The notes beneath the pieces are model-generated. The model was not told the DNA's origin, ran no database searches, and saw only the letters and a program-made list of their open reading frames with translations. This document shows, piece after piece, positions 39,593 to 52,369 of a stretch of 64,000 nucleotides of DNA (its first letter is position 1; the number at the start of each line of letters is the position of its first letter). Made by a program: the position numbers and the translations under genes. Source of the DNA: Synchiropus splendidus (taxonomy: Eukaryota > Chordata > Actinopteri > Syngnathiformes > Callionymidae); NCBI RefSeq assembly GCF_027744825.2, contig NC_071336.1, positions 20,965,501 through 21,029,500 on the forward strand, in the 5' to 3' direction.

Positions 39593-40849
39593 GTATTTCC
39601 GAAATCTGCTTCTGAATTAAGTCTTATTTGGATCAAGAGGGTGGCAAATACTAAACAACACAATTAATATTAATATTATTATATTAATATTCATATTGTT
39701 ATAAGTTTTGACTTCCAACTTATCATATTTTTGTTCATAGCCAGCGAGAGACAAAGATAGTATTTAAACTAGATGAAGACAGAGTGATGTTTTGAAGTTG
39801 GATTAGTTCACTTTAAGACAGCAAAATTAGGACACAGTAGATTCAACATCTGGAGACTTGCTGCTTTCGCAACGCAACCGGTAGACTGAACATCCTGGTA
39901 ACAGAAAGTGAAAATTATACTTAATATATATAATGAATACTGCTATATACTGTGTATATATACTATTTATACATTATATACTGTGAAATATAATGAAAAG
40001 ATGCCGATGGTCAGGTCATCCTAACAGCAAGCACTGGTGCTGAACACAGACGATTGTTAGCTTCTCCACCATCAAAATAAATAAACGAAAAACAAACAAG
40101 TAACGTGAATTTCTCTGCAAATAGGCATTGTTTCGCTCCAGGAACTTTGGGCAAACACCACAAAATTCAAGCAGGAGTGACGCGGATGGTGATTTTTCCT
40201 CAAATAAATCTTCCCTCTGAACCCCGCCAGCCACAACTGTACCCCAACACAACCCTCAGGGGCTCAGACCCCTAACAAGCGAGCAAGCACCTGATTCTTC
40301 ACTGGTCATCAAAGGAATTTAGTTTTTGTTTCTAAGCGTTATTGGCAAAATGGTTCGGTGTAGCGATGTAAACGAAAAATGCACCGACAAAAACAAGCAA
40401 AATCTAACAGCAAAACCAAGTTTGCTTGAGTTAACGTGAAAACCAGCAAACTTTTCAAAATGAACTGTGGCCTACAAAACAATTTAAAATGTATTTTTAT
40501 TTTTGTTATTTATGCAACAAGTTTATATTATCTTCTCCTCTTTCAACCAACCATGGACACACAGATACAATTTTGGTTGTTCTGTGTGTTCTATACTATT
40601 GTGATAAAAGGTCACATTGGTGAAGAGTAAAAGTATAATTCTGTGTACATCACCAGAATATAACTATAGTGGTTAAGATACATAAAATCTGCCAAATCAC
40701 TTCCACCTGCTCTTGAGTTTGTTTGTGGTCAGCATTTTAAATTTGGCCGCTGACATTGACCCAAATAGAGTCAAATGAACAATATCAGTTCCGGGTCATT
40801 ACACTGCTAACTGGGGTGTCAGACTGAAGGCTACTCAAATGATGACATG
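39593..40849. other. Intergenic, no gene seen
   Basis: AT-rich, including a TATA-rich stretch at 39,918-39,990. No gene or repeat family recognised. Confidence 0.6.
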
Positions 40850-41170
40850 GTTGGACATCTATTTATCCAACTATTGATGTCACAAATAAATACCATCCAA
40901 TTTCTGGCGCAGTATGTTCATGTCTTTGTCTTAATACCTGTCTTGATATGTTTATTGCCGCTGTTTGTCTTCCCTCCTACGAAATCCCTTGTTTCTGAGG
41001 CGAATACATCCCATAATAAATCACGATGGCTCAAGATTAACAGTAGCAAATTACTCATGAAACAAAGGTCTCCCGGACAGGAATAGTGCAGCGGCCTGGG
41101 CGACGTGTCATAAAGCATCAGGGTTAACGCAATCACTCACACGCGCACAGATCCTGTTAAAATATTGCAA
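40850..41170. promoter_or_regulatory. Candidate conserved non-coding block
   Basis: ACAAATAAATACCATCC, CATAATAAATCACGATGG and AGCAAATTACTCATG in unique sequence just before the LINE tail at 41280. Inference only. Confidence 0.28.
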
Positions 41171-41279
41171 CTCTAACAGATGGTTGGCGAGGATTCAAGG
41201 GATTTTCCCTACAATGTGAGAATGAAATTATAGCGCCATAAGGTAATGGCAGTATTCATTTTTCAATATGTGACATTTC

Positions 41280-41519
41280 AGTATCAGTTGTATATCAGTT
41301 TGTCTTGTGTTGTTTGATAGCTTGTGACTTCATTTTTTATATGTGTATGCTGATGCTTTGTGGACATCTTTGATGTTTGTTGTGCATCTTTTATGTCTTA
41401 GTGTGACTTTATGACTTTGTATCTGTGACTGCCTCTGTTGTCATTGGCTGCTGTGACACATTGAATTTCCCCACTGTGGCACTAATGAAGGCCTTCTAAT
41501 CTAATCTAATCTAGTCTAA
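41280..41519 (+). mobile_element. LINE 3' tail ending in a short TCTAA microsatellite
   Basis: TTGAATTTCCCCACTGTGGC followed by ACTAATGAAGGCCTTC and then ATCTAATCTAATCTA is the typical 3' end of fish CR1/L2-group LINEs ('gaatttccccattgtgggactaataaagg' type). Upstream sequence back to about 41,280 is T-rich 3' UTR-like. No coding part is present, so it is a severely 5'-truncated copy. Confidence 0.6.
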
Positions 41520-41999
41520 CAGGAATAAAGAATAGGAACAAGTAGAAGAAGATTAATCAAAGTCATGGAAGACTCCTTTAGGGAGAAAATGAAGCAGGTG
41601 GCCTTTATTAGATGGAGAACCTTGAGACTGTGGTGGAATGATCTACTATCCAGGGTGTCCACCGACTTTCACCAGTCGAAGCTCCGGCCCATTGCAACCC
41701 CGTTGCTGCAACCCCATTGCACCAGGAATAGAAAAGTAGGGCGTGGATAAATTGCACAAAGGCATTTGCGTCAATATAACAATTTAGTTATCAGAAATCC
41801 AAATCCATTTGTGTCGTGCTGTAATAATTCCCCTCACCTTCAGTATTTAAACACACAATACATGAGGATACAAACCAACATTGGTTATTTTATATCTACA
41901 CATGTCAATATTTCACCCCAGTGTCTCGATTTCTGCCTGAAAAAAACGGGAAGCTCTCAAAGGGAGTATCCATTTAGCAATGACCATCCTCTCCTGCAC

Positions 42000-42450
42000 C
42001 GATTCCCCAGTAATAAGCTTTGAGTTGGGCTCCCATCGGAGAGTTTGCTTGACAATTTGACAAAGTTATCTCAAGATAAATGGGTTACGGGTCGTAGGTG
42101 GCACGAAGGGATAGAAGCGGGAAAGCAATGTGACTTTTTTGCCGCTGATGTTTTGATGGAGGATGTGTGTAGCCTCCAGCTTTGGCAGGTCACTGCAGGT
42201 AGTTTGTTTCTGGCTGTATCTGCAAACAGAACCCCGTTGTGTGCGTGTTTTCCCCTATTTGTAAATCTGATAGGTTTATTAAGAGTCAGATTTGCAACGA
42301 CAGAACATGGAGCATGAAGCGCCACCAGCAAATTTGGAGAAACCTGCGGCAAAGGTCATGAAGTCAAGCTAATAGATGGACACAATTGATAGGCTCGGAA
42401 AACTGTGCGCTTCATATCCGCCGTTCATACGCCATTTAAGTAATAACCAG
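42000..42450. promoter_or_regulatory. Candidate conserved non-coding block
   Basis: AGCAAATTTGGAGAAACC, AGCTAATAGATGGACAC, ACAATTGATAGGCTC and CATTTAAGTAATAACC in balanced unique sequence. One of the most enhancer-like stretches, ending at a CA microsatellite. Confidence 0.35.
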
Positions 42451-42458
42451 CCCTGTCT

Positions 42459-42460
<2 letters not shown>

Positions 42461-42491
<31 letters not shown>
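42461..42491. repeat. (CA)15 microsatellite
   Basis: Perfect CA run followed by CGTGTGC. Confidence 0.97.
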
Positions 42492-42494
<3 letters not shown>

Positions 42495-45400
42495 TGCAGG
42501 GCAGCACCTAGTGCCCATCCAGACCTCTTTTTGAGCTTTTAAACCCTCAGATAAACAGGCTTTTTCTGATCCCGTCAGTTCATGTTATCTCTTCTGACGG
42601 TCAGCCAGTCCGCCACTGTGGAACAAATTAGGCCCTTAAATGTCAGAATTGCTGCTCTTTATTAAGTTAATTAGATGCTGTGTGTACTTGGAGGACAGGA
42701 AAGGACGACAAACACTGAAGAGGACTGACATCATGGTAAATAGTGGATAACACACATGCTGACTTGCACGATTATGGGATTGTAAAAGAAAATATGAGAT
42801 GGTCATTATACTTACAAGAGCAATGTGTTGTAGAAAAGCCATGTTTGAAGTCAGAATTACATTGTGGTACATGTCAGGACTTAGAATAGAAAGGTCATTT
42901 AGTTTTCCAGAGAATGAAATTCACGATATTAAATTGACGTATCTAGTCTGAAAGCAGATTGACTGCAGTCAAATTTGCAAGTAAAAACATATGATAGATT
43001 AATGCATTCAATCTTACAAAATAATTTCAAACTCCCACGCCCTGTCTACATATCCAGAGGGGGCGAATATATTCTTTATTTATTTTTGTTTTTTACATAA
43101 AGATTGTATTTTCCGTCCATATTTGGCTGTGAACTCGGGGTCATGGCCGAAAGAGCAAGCCCATAGACCCAAACAGGGAAGAGGATTTCGATCATCTGAT
43201 TCATGGCTAACATTGGTTGGTAGAAGATGGTTTTACACAAAATGGTGCTTCTCTAAGGTGCAACCATGCAGTCCGTCTGTTGGAGAGGTTCACCATTTCA
43301 CCCTGGTTTTGCAGCATCTCATTGTCTGGTCTAAAATAGCAGAGGTTCCGGAGGTTAGCAAAGAAGGATGACAATGAAAAACCGTATTGAGATCAATATT
43401 TGTAATTACAACAGTGATGATCATTTTGATTTTGGAAATCGGAAAGAAACATATTGAGAAAACCAGTTAGGGATGCTGCTTGACGTGTAGAAATGACAAT
43501 AACACAGACAACAGCCAAGACGAAGATGGAAGTTGACAAATGGTAATGGAAAAATGGAAGCAACCACCATCTTTTTTTTATGAAACACACTGCCGCAGAA
43601 CATGTACGACAATACATCAACATGCAACACTGAAGGCTGCTTATCTCAAAGTGCCAAGGTTCCGAGAATCCAGAGAATCCAAACAAAAACCATGCCAGCG
43701 TGAAAGGCCTCTCCATGGTTCAGTTGGCCCAATCCTCCCAGACTCACGAACAAAATCACCAAATTATGGACATTAAACTTCTCCCTTGTCAGGTTGCCGG
43801 CAATGAACAAATATAAATACCAGTAACACCATAAACCTTTACAGTAATCTCTGAAGATCTCAGGTTGACGGAGCCAACATCACCCCTCCTTTCGCAAAGA
43901 GCAGGTCCTCAAAACATCAAAACTAATGGTGAGACTTCAGAAAAGAACAGTGAAATAGATCATCTATTTTAATATTATAATATATATAATAGTTTGAAAT
44001 GTACTAGTACTTGAATATAAGTTAGTTATATATTTGTTTAATTTTGTCTCATTCCCACAACTGAAAGCGGACAACTGATCAATGCCTCACAGACTGTATT
44101 AATCGGTTAGCAGTGAACAGAAGAGGGCGGGTCTAATAGCTGGTACTGACTGAACCGACCTTCTCATATGAGAGCAATCGTTCATTACAGAGCTATTTCA
44201 TGGTGTTCGTCACTTTGCAAGCTTCTGTCTTTCATTCAGCTGTGCGTTGGAAGGAGGAATGGCCTCAGGATATATTGTCTGCTCAGAGCTTGAATGTTGT
44301 CATGCTAGTTCCCAGTGATTTGCCTTGTGCGATTCAAGACTTTGAAAAATGGGAAATGTGTTTCGCAGACTGTGAGAGAGAGCTGAATGCGATATCAGTG
44401 TCAGCCCGTACAGGATGTTGCTGCAGAAGAGCAGACTTCTTTTGCAGTTCAAGTAGAATCTTAAAGCACATTTTATGGCTCATATTGGCGGAAACGTTAC
44501 TTTGAAATCTGACCGTTAATCTGGGTTTGAGAAATCATTGAAATGTTTTCGATAAAAAAGTATGCATCACCCTTTTTAAAGAATAAAATATTAGCACATA
44601 AAAGATAAGTTAATTGATAATGTACAGAAATGTGGTCGCACAATTATACAAAAGAACATTAAAACATCGAGCTAATAATAACAGTCTTTATCTTTTGACT
44701 CAGCAATGGACTTTGTGACACCATTCAACACAACATCAGCCACAATGGTCATGCAGGCTTCATGATGACACTTATAAATGCTATTCAAAAGGTGAAATCA
44801 CTGAGTGCAACACTGAACAGATCTACTGTAGTTTCAGGTCGTGAATGTATGCGCTTGTCTAGTGAGACGATCGTGTGGGAGGAGTTGAAGTGGTGCTGTT
44901 AAATTAAAACAAATAAGTAGTGGACTATTAATCATCATGACTATGATATTTTGTAGAATAAAAGAACATTTTCAATACAATCTATATGACATTCCTGCTT
45001 CAGACACCAGTCCTGTCCTACACTTTTGTTTTTGTTGAAATATGTTTTTGACCGTTACCCTGATTTGAATTATTCACCCTACATTTCTACAATATGTAAA
45101 GTATCCAAACCTTCATGATGGCAACGCGCCTGCAACACAGCTCTGTGATTCTCTCCATACTAAACAGAGACCTCTGGGCATGACAGCAGCCATACATTAT
45201 CGGCAGCGCAAACACACACTTCATGCCTGGTACGTCTGCAACCCTCACACGGCACATAGCTCCACATATAACCTCTGTTGCATTATTTTTCTCCTTCAGT
45301 GCGCCAGTCACAGGTGAGTCCTGAGCGCTTTCATCATCGCCCGGCTGTCCAGCCGACTGGCTGCAGTCTCATCTGTCCCTGAGTTGAAATTGCCAATAAA

Positions 45401-45564
45401 GAGGGTCTCATATAGATCACCCCCGACGGGGCTGGCGACCTGTCATGCAGACCATGATTCCTGGCTCACAGACAGTGGAAGAGGGACAAATAACCCAGTG
45501 AATCTCTCTATATCTATTTCTCCACCCTCCCTGCTTCTTTCACTCGCCCTCCTCACTAACTGAC
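42492..45564. other. Intergenic, no gene seen
   Basis: AT-rich unique sequence. Frames up to about 100 codons at 43.4-44.5 kb have no family features. No repeat recognised. Confidence 0.6.
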
Positions 45565-45598
45565 ACACACACACACATTCACACTCACACACACACGT
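45565..45598. repeat. Interrupted CA repeat
   Basis: Two CA runs separated by TTCACACT. Confidence 0.9.
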
Positions 45599-45903
45599 CC
45601 ACTCCACCATCTCAAGAAGGCCATAAAGTGCCAAACGGAAGGGATATACAGGACATGGTCATAGGAGAGACAAGTGTCGGCCTGAGCTTTTACTTTACGG
45701 CCTCAGAGGTAGTGAATCAACTAAATGGCTTAAAGATATGAAGATAGATGAGAGGAGAAGAATCGCTCTTAGCTTTTCTGTGAGTTATCCTAAAGTATAA
45801 TTTTGAGTCCACAATAAACCACACCGTCTACTTCTAAAATTGAAGACATTTCATTTAATTTTTTTTTCTTTATAAGACACAGAAAACAGACACACTTCGA
45901 TAA

Positions 45904-45905
<2 letters not shown>

Positions 45906-45991
<86 letters not shown>
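45906..45991. repeat. (AT)43 microsatellite
   Basis: Uninterrupted AT dinucleotides, 86 bp. Confidence 0.97.
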
Positions 45992-45995
<4 letters not shown>

Positions 45996-48500
45996 ATTTA
46001 GAGGATTTACAAGGTTTGGATCTTAGACCCTTTCTGAATACATTTCCACATTCCAAACCAAAACTGGTCTATTTATATTGTCAAAGCATGGCGAGATAAA
46101 TAAGAACCTCCGATTCCATTCTTTTATATATAATTAATCATAGGTGGATGTTATACAGCACTTCCTTAGATTCCAGTTAAAATGGGAAAATACTTTTGGA
46201 CTTCCACTCAAATTTGTTTATTTGGAAGCTGAAGTTGGTTTGATGACATATTTTTAAAATCACTAATGCCTTTGCAGTAAAAAGAGATCGATTTTTAATG
46301 CAGTTTTCAATTCTGCCCCCTTTGAAATCATGAAATACAAACTGAATTGAAAATGGAATTATATGGTACTGACATGGAAATCTGAAAATCCAAAAGAGTG
46401 AATGCACTCTTACTGTACAGAACATGGCCTTGGACATATGAAAATTGTTATTGTTGTAATCTATGAGATAAACGTGGAATAATAGATGAAAACTTTTCGA
46501 CAACTTCTATGTCCAGATGAAAATATCAGCGAACGAATAGACGTAAACGTGGTGCTTTTCCTCTTTTTTTGATTGACTATAACGCTAAACAAGACATCAA
46601 CGGCTCTTTTTAATCCCATTCCAGATTATTATCTTCATTTTCCAAGGTTTCAATCAGATTTTATGAAATTCAGCTGTTGATCGGCGTGGTCTCTGTTTTC
46701 TTTGACAGACCCACAGTGCATCCTGCTGGTGGAAAGAAGAACAACACTCTCGTTTTGAAAAGCGAGAGCGTGCGTGTGTTTGTTCACGGCATAATCCCAG
46801 ATGAGTCGCATGACTTTTTGCCCAAAACGAGGTGGGAGTTTCTCACAATAGTGCACCTCCACATTACAGGTATAACTGATCTTGTGTGAATCATGGACAA
46901 GAGCCTGATGGAAACCTGCGTGGCCATTGGGCAGCTTCAACAAAAGACAATCTGACTTTTCAGAAGCTATAATGATCAAGATCTTCCCTCTGTGGTTGTT
47001 TGTCTAAGGGGGACATGATAACTATGATGAGCAGGAGGAAATTCACTGCTGTAATTAATAGTCTTAAGTGACTTATGCTGGCTGGGAGGCAGGAACTAGG
47101 TTTGTTATTACTGTGAGCTGGTGCTGTGTCCCCCAGCATGTCCCTCAGTCCTCTGGGTTGGCATGTAAGCAGAGGATGAGGAAATGGAGAAAGTGCTTTA
47201 TTAGTCCTCCGTTTGTCTTGGGGGGCTTCTCCTGATCAGACTATCTCTGCCCCGCACACACACTCCAGCCTTCCAATGTTAATCTCGTGTTAAGGAAAAG
47301 ACATGAAATGCCGCAAAATGTCACCACTCCACCCTTGTCACTGGCTTGTAAACCTTTCATTCCCGTTGTAAACATCGCCTAACAAACACTCATTTGCATG
47401 GGAGCGTGTGTGTATGAGACGGAGTGGGGGGACCAGCTTGTTGTTTTTAGCCTTTGGGTGCCAGATTCTACAGCAGCAGGGTGGTTCCTTATAATCCCAT
47501 CACTGTTGTCGTCATGAAGGCCCAAAGGCCGTGCCGGGAGATGCCACATTTCTGGCATCCTCTGACTCTCCGCCACTGTAGGAGCCAGCAGCTGCACAGC
47601 CAGAAGAATGTGGACTCTGAGTGGTCTACAACAGCTCAAAGTGGCAGGGTAACAGATTCGGTCTGGGGAAGGTATCAGTCATGTCAGTCAGGTATCAGCT
47701 ATGTCATGAAGACAGGACTTAAAGATGCAACTTCGTTTGGTCTTTCAGATTAAAAGGATGTAAATGAAAAGATTATGATCAATTGATGATCATCTGAGAC
47801 TTATTCCCGATACCTGACTGTAAATCCCAGCATGATATTAATGATATTCTTGATGGTTGTTCCTAATTATTGACTTCTTATGCCAAAATAATAGTGTAAA
47901 AAAAGCATATAAAATCCAATCTATTCATATCTATGATAATAATTAAAATGTGTTCATCCAGAACAGAAACTCTTTCCATGTCAAGAAGCACAGGTTCTTC
48001 TTTTCGTCTACTTCACGTATCCAACTCCAGGCTCTGGGGCCAAATCTTGGCCTGCCTAGTTATTGTGTGTGGCCCACAACAGATACGTCTGTCGTAAAAA
48101 TCTAATTTAAAATTAATTGAAAGTGCTTTGAAGAAGCATGACAATATTGTGACCTTGAAGATGTTTTATGAACTGGTGGCATTGCCTTCAGTGATTAAAA
48201 GGGACATAATAATAAGTACATAAAATACAATAAACAACAAAGTTTGTTCAGCATGTTACTTGGTTACTGCTGAAATTTTGGCCACCGGCGTGTTTGAGTT
48301 TGACATCCCCACACCAACAGGGTGAAGACCTTGTTGCATTACACCTGGCATGTCATGACCTGTTGGCCAGGGGTCAGGATCAGAGCAATGAGTGTCTGCA
48401 ATGAAGGTCTTTTTTTTTTTTTTTACTTTGGCCTCTGCTGTTCCAGATATGCTATGCTAAAGCAGCACCGACACAACAGAAGATTGCTCTCCAACATCTA
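45992..48500. other. Intergenic, no gene seen
   Basis: Unique sequence between an AT tract and a dispersed repeat; one enhancer-like block (46920-47140) listed separately. A T-run lies at 48411-48424. Confidence 0.6.
46920..47140. promoter_or_regulatory. Candidate conserved non-coding block
   Basis: GAAGCTATAATGATCAAG and CTGCTGTAATTAATAGTC in unique sequence. Inference only. Confidence 0.27.
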
Positions 48501-48640
48501 CTTTTCCTTTCGGCTTCTCCCTTCAGGGGTCGCCACAGCAGATCATTTTCCTCCATCTCACCCTGTCGTCCCCTTCCTCTTCTCTCAAACCTACAAACCT
48601 TCATCTCCTCCAATCTGTCCCCAAATCCTCTTTGTTTTTA
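48501..48640. mobile_element. Common teleost repeat fragment (GGCTTCTCCCTTCAGGGGTC)
   Basis: CGGCTTCTCCCTTCAGGGGT, CGCCACAGCAGATCATTTTC and CTCCATCTCACCCTGTCGTC match a motif series that recurs widely in fish genomes. The right part decays into C/T-rich sequence. Superfamily is not assigned. Confidence 0.5.
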
Positions 48641-49845
48641 ACATCTATAATGGCAGCAAGTGTGCTCTCTTGATTGTGAAACACCAGACTTTATATCTGA
48701 AAAAGGTCAAGACCAAAGTGCACTGATATTCTTAGTGATTCTAACTTTCAGCGTTTGAGGGCAGAGGCGGCAATTTGACTGCTTACATCTGCATTTTGTC
48801 ATCTCGCAGCTTCTTCCCGCACCCAGCCGCTTCACGCCTGTCCCTGGGTTTGCTTTTCGATGGGGATGCAACCGAGCACCAATATGCAATTTCAGCGATC
48901 TCTCCTGACAGCGTTCACGTTTAGCGCTCACAGCTGATCCCCCCCCCCCCCTATTTTTCGTTTGTGTAGTTAAAATACAATCGCAGGTCAAGAAAGGTAA
49001 AGGAGGAGACAGCACAGCCCAGCCAGACAAATCAGTGTAACAGCATATTGTGGGTTGCAGACCAGGAAGAGGTAGATATATGGACTGGGACTGGGGCTGT
49101 GTTTATGGCTATGCCTGCTCTGGGAAGCCCTGCAGCGGTATCCCTGACCCCCCACTGTAGATTTCCTTACTAATGTGACCCCATATTGCGTATCACAATC
49201 GACAAACTCCCACAGGCTACAGTTAGTCCTGGGTACTGAGGATCGCTGTCCTCAGCTCGCCTGAGTACAGACAGGATGTGGCAGCTTCAAGGCATTTAGT
49301 TAAAGGAGACGCTCTTTAGCGCTGCGGGCATGTATTTATGGAACTCCTAGTCGGTTAAAAGTGTATGACGTGCTACAGCCTATAACCCATCTGGGGAAAA
49401 CGGGGAAAAAAATAGTGAAGTAGACTCACATTGTTCTGTGGCATCTAATCATTTGTGATAGTATGTGTACTCATTCTTCTAATTAATCTGTTTTCTGGGA
49501 CAGCGAGATCTCAACAAATTGGGTTTAAAAATATCATCTGTTCTTTTATATTAAGTGTGCACAGTGAAGGGCCCGCGAATGAAAGTAGCTCACATGAAGC
49601 AAAGCAGCAGCCTTTATTAGCGTGAAAAGACCAGAAATTCAATTTCAATTGTGGTGAATGACCTATAGCATGACACTCGCGATAATTGTGTAGAAGCTCT
49701 TAATTAAGTGTGTAGAATGACTTTGATTCAGAGTGGCAGGAGGACTGACAGACGCATCTCCTCCTTCAGTACTGTGTTAATGATAGGTTTATGAACAGGG
49801 ATTTTAACAAAAACACTTAATAATTTAGATTTTGTCAATTATGTG
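48641..49845. other. Intergenic, no gene seen
   Basis: Balanced unique sequence with a C-run near 48,940-48,951. No gene recognised. Confidence 0.6.
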
Positions 49846-50982
49846 TGTGCGTGTGTTTGTGTGTGTGTGTGTGTACCTGGTTGACCCTCACTTGTGGGGA
49901 CCAATTCTTGACAAAAACAAGTTAAGTTAAGGATGAGCTGATAAGGAAGAGCATTATGGCAATGAGAGGTCCTCACAAAGATAGAAATACAAACATGTGA
50001 GTGTGCGTGGATGTGTGTGTGTGTGTGCGCGCGTGTGTTTGTGTGTGTGTGTGTGTGTGTACCTGGTTGACCCTCACTTGTGGGGACCAATTTTTGACAA
50101 AACACTATCATTTTGAAGACCTTACAGCATTTTTTCCTGGACCCCACAAATCCTAGGCTCAATTTGAAGATGTAGACTTCAAAATAACTTGGTCATTACA
50201 ATTAAGTTTAACGTTGGTTCAGAGTCCTGGTTAATGTTAGCCATTTGTTTAAGTTAAGGAAGAGATGCTATGGAAGCGCATTATGGCAATGAGAGGTCCT
50301 CACAAAGATATAAATACAAACATTTGAGTGTGTTAGGATGTTATACCAGCTTCAATTTGAGAATAAATAACTATGTCATTGTAATTAGGTTGCTGTTTGG
50401 TTCGAAGTCCTGGTTAAGGTTGAAGGTTGTTTTGGGTGGTTAAGTTAAGGATGAGAGTCCGGGGAAAGCATTACGGCAGTGGGTGGTCCCCACAAAACTG
50501 AAAAATACAAACGTGTGTGTGTGCGTGTCTACTGATACTTGTGACTACTTTTTGATTCGTGAGGACATTTTTTATTTGTGGGGACATTTTTGCCAGTCCT
50601 CACAAGGCAAAGCTTGAATTTCAGGATGAAAACTTCAAAATAGCTGGTTCAACATAATTAATTACTAAAAATAATCTTGTTTTGGATGGTTAGGTTTAGG
50701 GTGAGAGGGAAAGGGAAAGGTCCTCACAAAGACTGCAGTACAAGCGTGGTTTATCTATAATCCTGCGGACCAATTCTTGGCAAAACACCTCCATGTGAGG
50801 TGTATTTAGGGTAGTGCAGTGTATAAACATGTTCAGTGTAAGCCTCACTTTTAGGATGAAGACTTCATAATAACTAGGTTATTACAATTGGCTTTTCATT
50901 TAGTCAAGTGTCCTGGTTAAGTTTAGCAATGTGTTTTGGGTGGTTAGGTTGGGTGAGAGGCTGGGGAAAACAGGTCCTATGT
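49846..50982. repeat. Degenerate ~five-copy repeat block with TGTGGGGACC / GGTCCTCACAAAG signature
   Basis: Related units start near 49872, 50058, 50345, 50540 and 50756. Recurrent words include ACCCTCACTTGTGGGGACCA, TTGACAAAA, GGATGAGAG/GGATGAGCT, GCATTATGGCAATGAGAGGT, CCTCACAAAGAT and AAATACAAAC. Units are about 130-280 bp and diverged, and several are separated by TG-rich runs (49846-49876, 50010-50060, 50513-50525). This is a known style of repeat in fish genomes. The units share orientation, so local tandem duplication is likely. Confidence 0.65.
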
Positions 50983-51088
50983 AGACATAGATATAGATAT
51001 AGATATAGATATACAGTAGATATACAGGGTAGATATAGATATACAGTAGATATAGATATACTGAAGATAGAGATAGAGATATAGATAC
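50983..51088. repeat. Imperfect (ATAGAT)n / (GATATA)n minisatellite
   Basis: Repeated ATAGAT and ATACAGTAGAT units with interruptions, directly after the TGTGGGGACC repeat block. Confidence 0.9.
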
Positions 51089-52169
51089 GGGACGACTTTT
51101 TCAAACATGTTACATATATTTAAACGTGTGACTGCTGGCTGTCTGCCAAACATAAGTAATACACTTGACTTAGACATAACAGAGTTGTCAAATTATTGTT
51201 CTTCTGTAATTCCAAGTGTTGTGACCCATTTTATTCGTCCTCACAACAGGGGGCAGCAAAAACGCCCTAAAACATAACCAGGGTGGGATTCTTCCTGTCC
51301 ACTTTGGATGTCACTTCTAGAGGGACAGTTAATGTTTGTTTCGAATTACAGTCTATACTACTGTCTAAATTACATTTTCACGTCAAGCCTCTTAAATTTT
51401 AAAACGAACCGCATGAATGATGTGCATATGATTGAATATCTGATTATAGGGCCCTGGGGTTATTGACTGGACCATTCAATTGTATCTTTTGTCTGCTTGA
51501 AACTATTTTGAGTATTTGTTTTTTTTTGTTTGTTTTTTTTTGTATTTTGGAATAATCTGCATTGGTTGTGTATTTATTACCATGCTGTTGCATCAAAAAG
51601 ACAATACTGTTGAGCCGTAGACTTCGAAGTCAACTGTAAACTGTTGCTTTGCAGTCACTATTCATCTAAACACAGAAATACTTGAAACACAGTTGGACAA
51701 TATGAGTACTTTGGAGTGAATTTGGATTGTCAGGTGACATTTCACCTGACAGTCGTACACGAACAGCCCTGCGTAATGTCATGGGCGGAAAACTCAAAAG
51801 TTTAACGTACAATTTGAAGATGTATTGCTGCAGGACTGAAACGTCATTCTTCAACTTGACATTTGATTTTATTTCAGTGAAGACATGGTACTTTCATTTT
51901 GAAAAAATCCAGTTTCCAGAGTAGATTTATTTTATACCTATTTATACATGTATTTTTTGTACTTTTCGTTATTATAATTTCAATTACAGTTGTGACGTTG
52001 GGTATGTATTTACTCTACATAGAGTAAATATAGGATTTGCTTAATTCTTTTCCAGCGTTCTCATTGGAAACAAAATGTAGAATAAGGTTAAAAGTATCAC
52101 GTTTTCCTTATTGTAAATTATTCCATCAAATTGTGCTTTAATCTCTGATGCAATGTAACAAAGACTCGC
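51089..52169. other. Upstream flank of eef1e1
   Basis: AT-rich unique sequence with T-runs near 51,519-51,541 and the perfect dyad at 52007-52030. No exon recognised. Confidence 0.6.
52007..52030. repeat. Perfect 11-bp inverted repeat upstream of eef1e1
   Basis: TATTTACTCTA and TAGAGTAAATA are perfect reverse complements separated by only CA. The dyad lies about 255 bases before the eef1e1 start codon. It could be a binding site for a dimeric factor or a chance palindrome; no known motif is claimed. Confidence 0.6.
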
Positions 52170-52285
52170 ACGCCGTTGTTATTGGTTAAACCTGGGGTCA
52201 CTCAACTTCAAGTGGGCTGGACTTAGAGGCCGCCTGTTCAATCAGCGCAGTCGCCGTCTGTACCGCTCGTCGAACAGTCACAAAC
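52170..52285 (+). promoter_or_regulatory. eef1e1: Probable eef1e1 core promoter and 5' UTR
   Basis: The 115 bases before the start codon are more GC- and CpG-rich than the AT-rich DNA upstream, and no TATA box sits at the expected distance. An inverted CCAAT box (ATTGG within TTATTGGTTAAAC) lies near 52180, about 100 bases before the ATG. The pattern fits a TATA-less housekeeping promoter. The exact transcription start cannot be placed from sequence. Confidence 0.5.
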
Positions 52286-52369
52286 ATGGCGTTACGAGAG
52301 CTGTCGTCGCTGGAGAAATACTTAGGATTAAAAAAGCCGAACAAATACAGCACCCAGGGGGATAAAAAG
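52286..52369 (+). CDS. eef1e1: eef1e1 coding exon 1 (residues 1-28)
   Basis: The exon starts MALRELSSLEKYLGLKK, matching the vertebrate AIMP3 N-terminus, where LEK.LGL is conserved. It ends GAT-AAA-AAG followed by the donor gtgaca at 52370. It carries 28 whole codons, so the intron is phase 0. No other in-frame ATG lies nearby upstream. Confidence 0.95.

Noticed and set aside
39154..39663. 169-codon minus-strand open frame, the longest in the window
   Set aside because: No recognisable domain. It runs through the small inverted repeat at 39521-39592, and the + strand also has open frames here. A chance frame is more likely than a gene.
44200..44505. 101-codon plus-strand frame with many Cys residues
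   Set aside because: No known family pattern; single frame in AT-rich intergenic DNA without splice signals that make sense.
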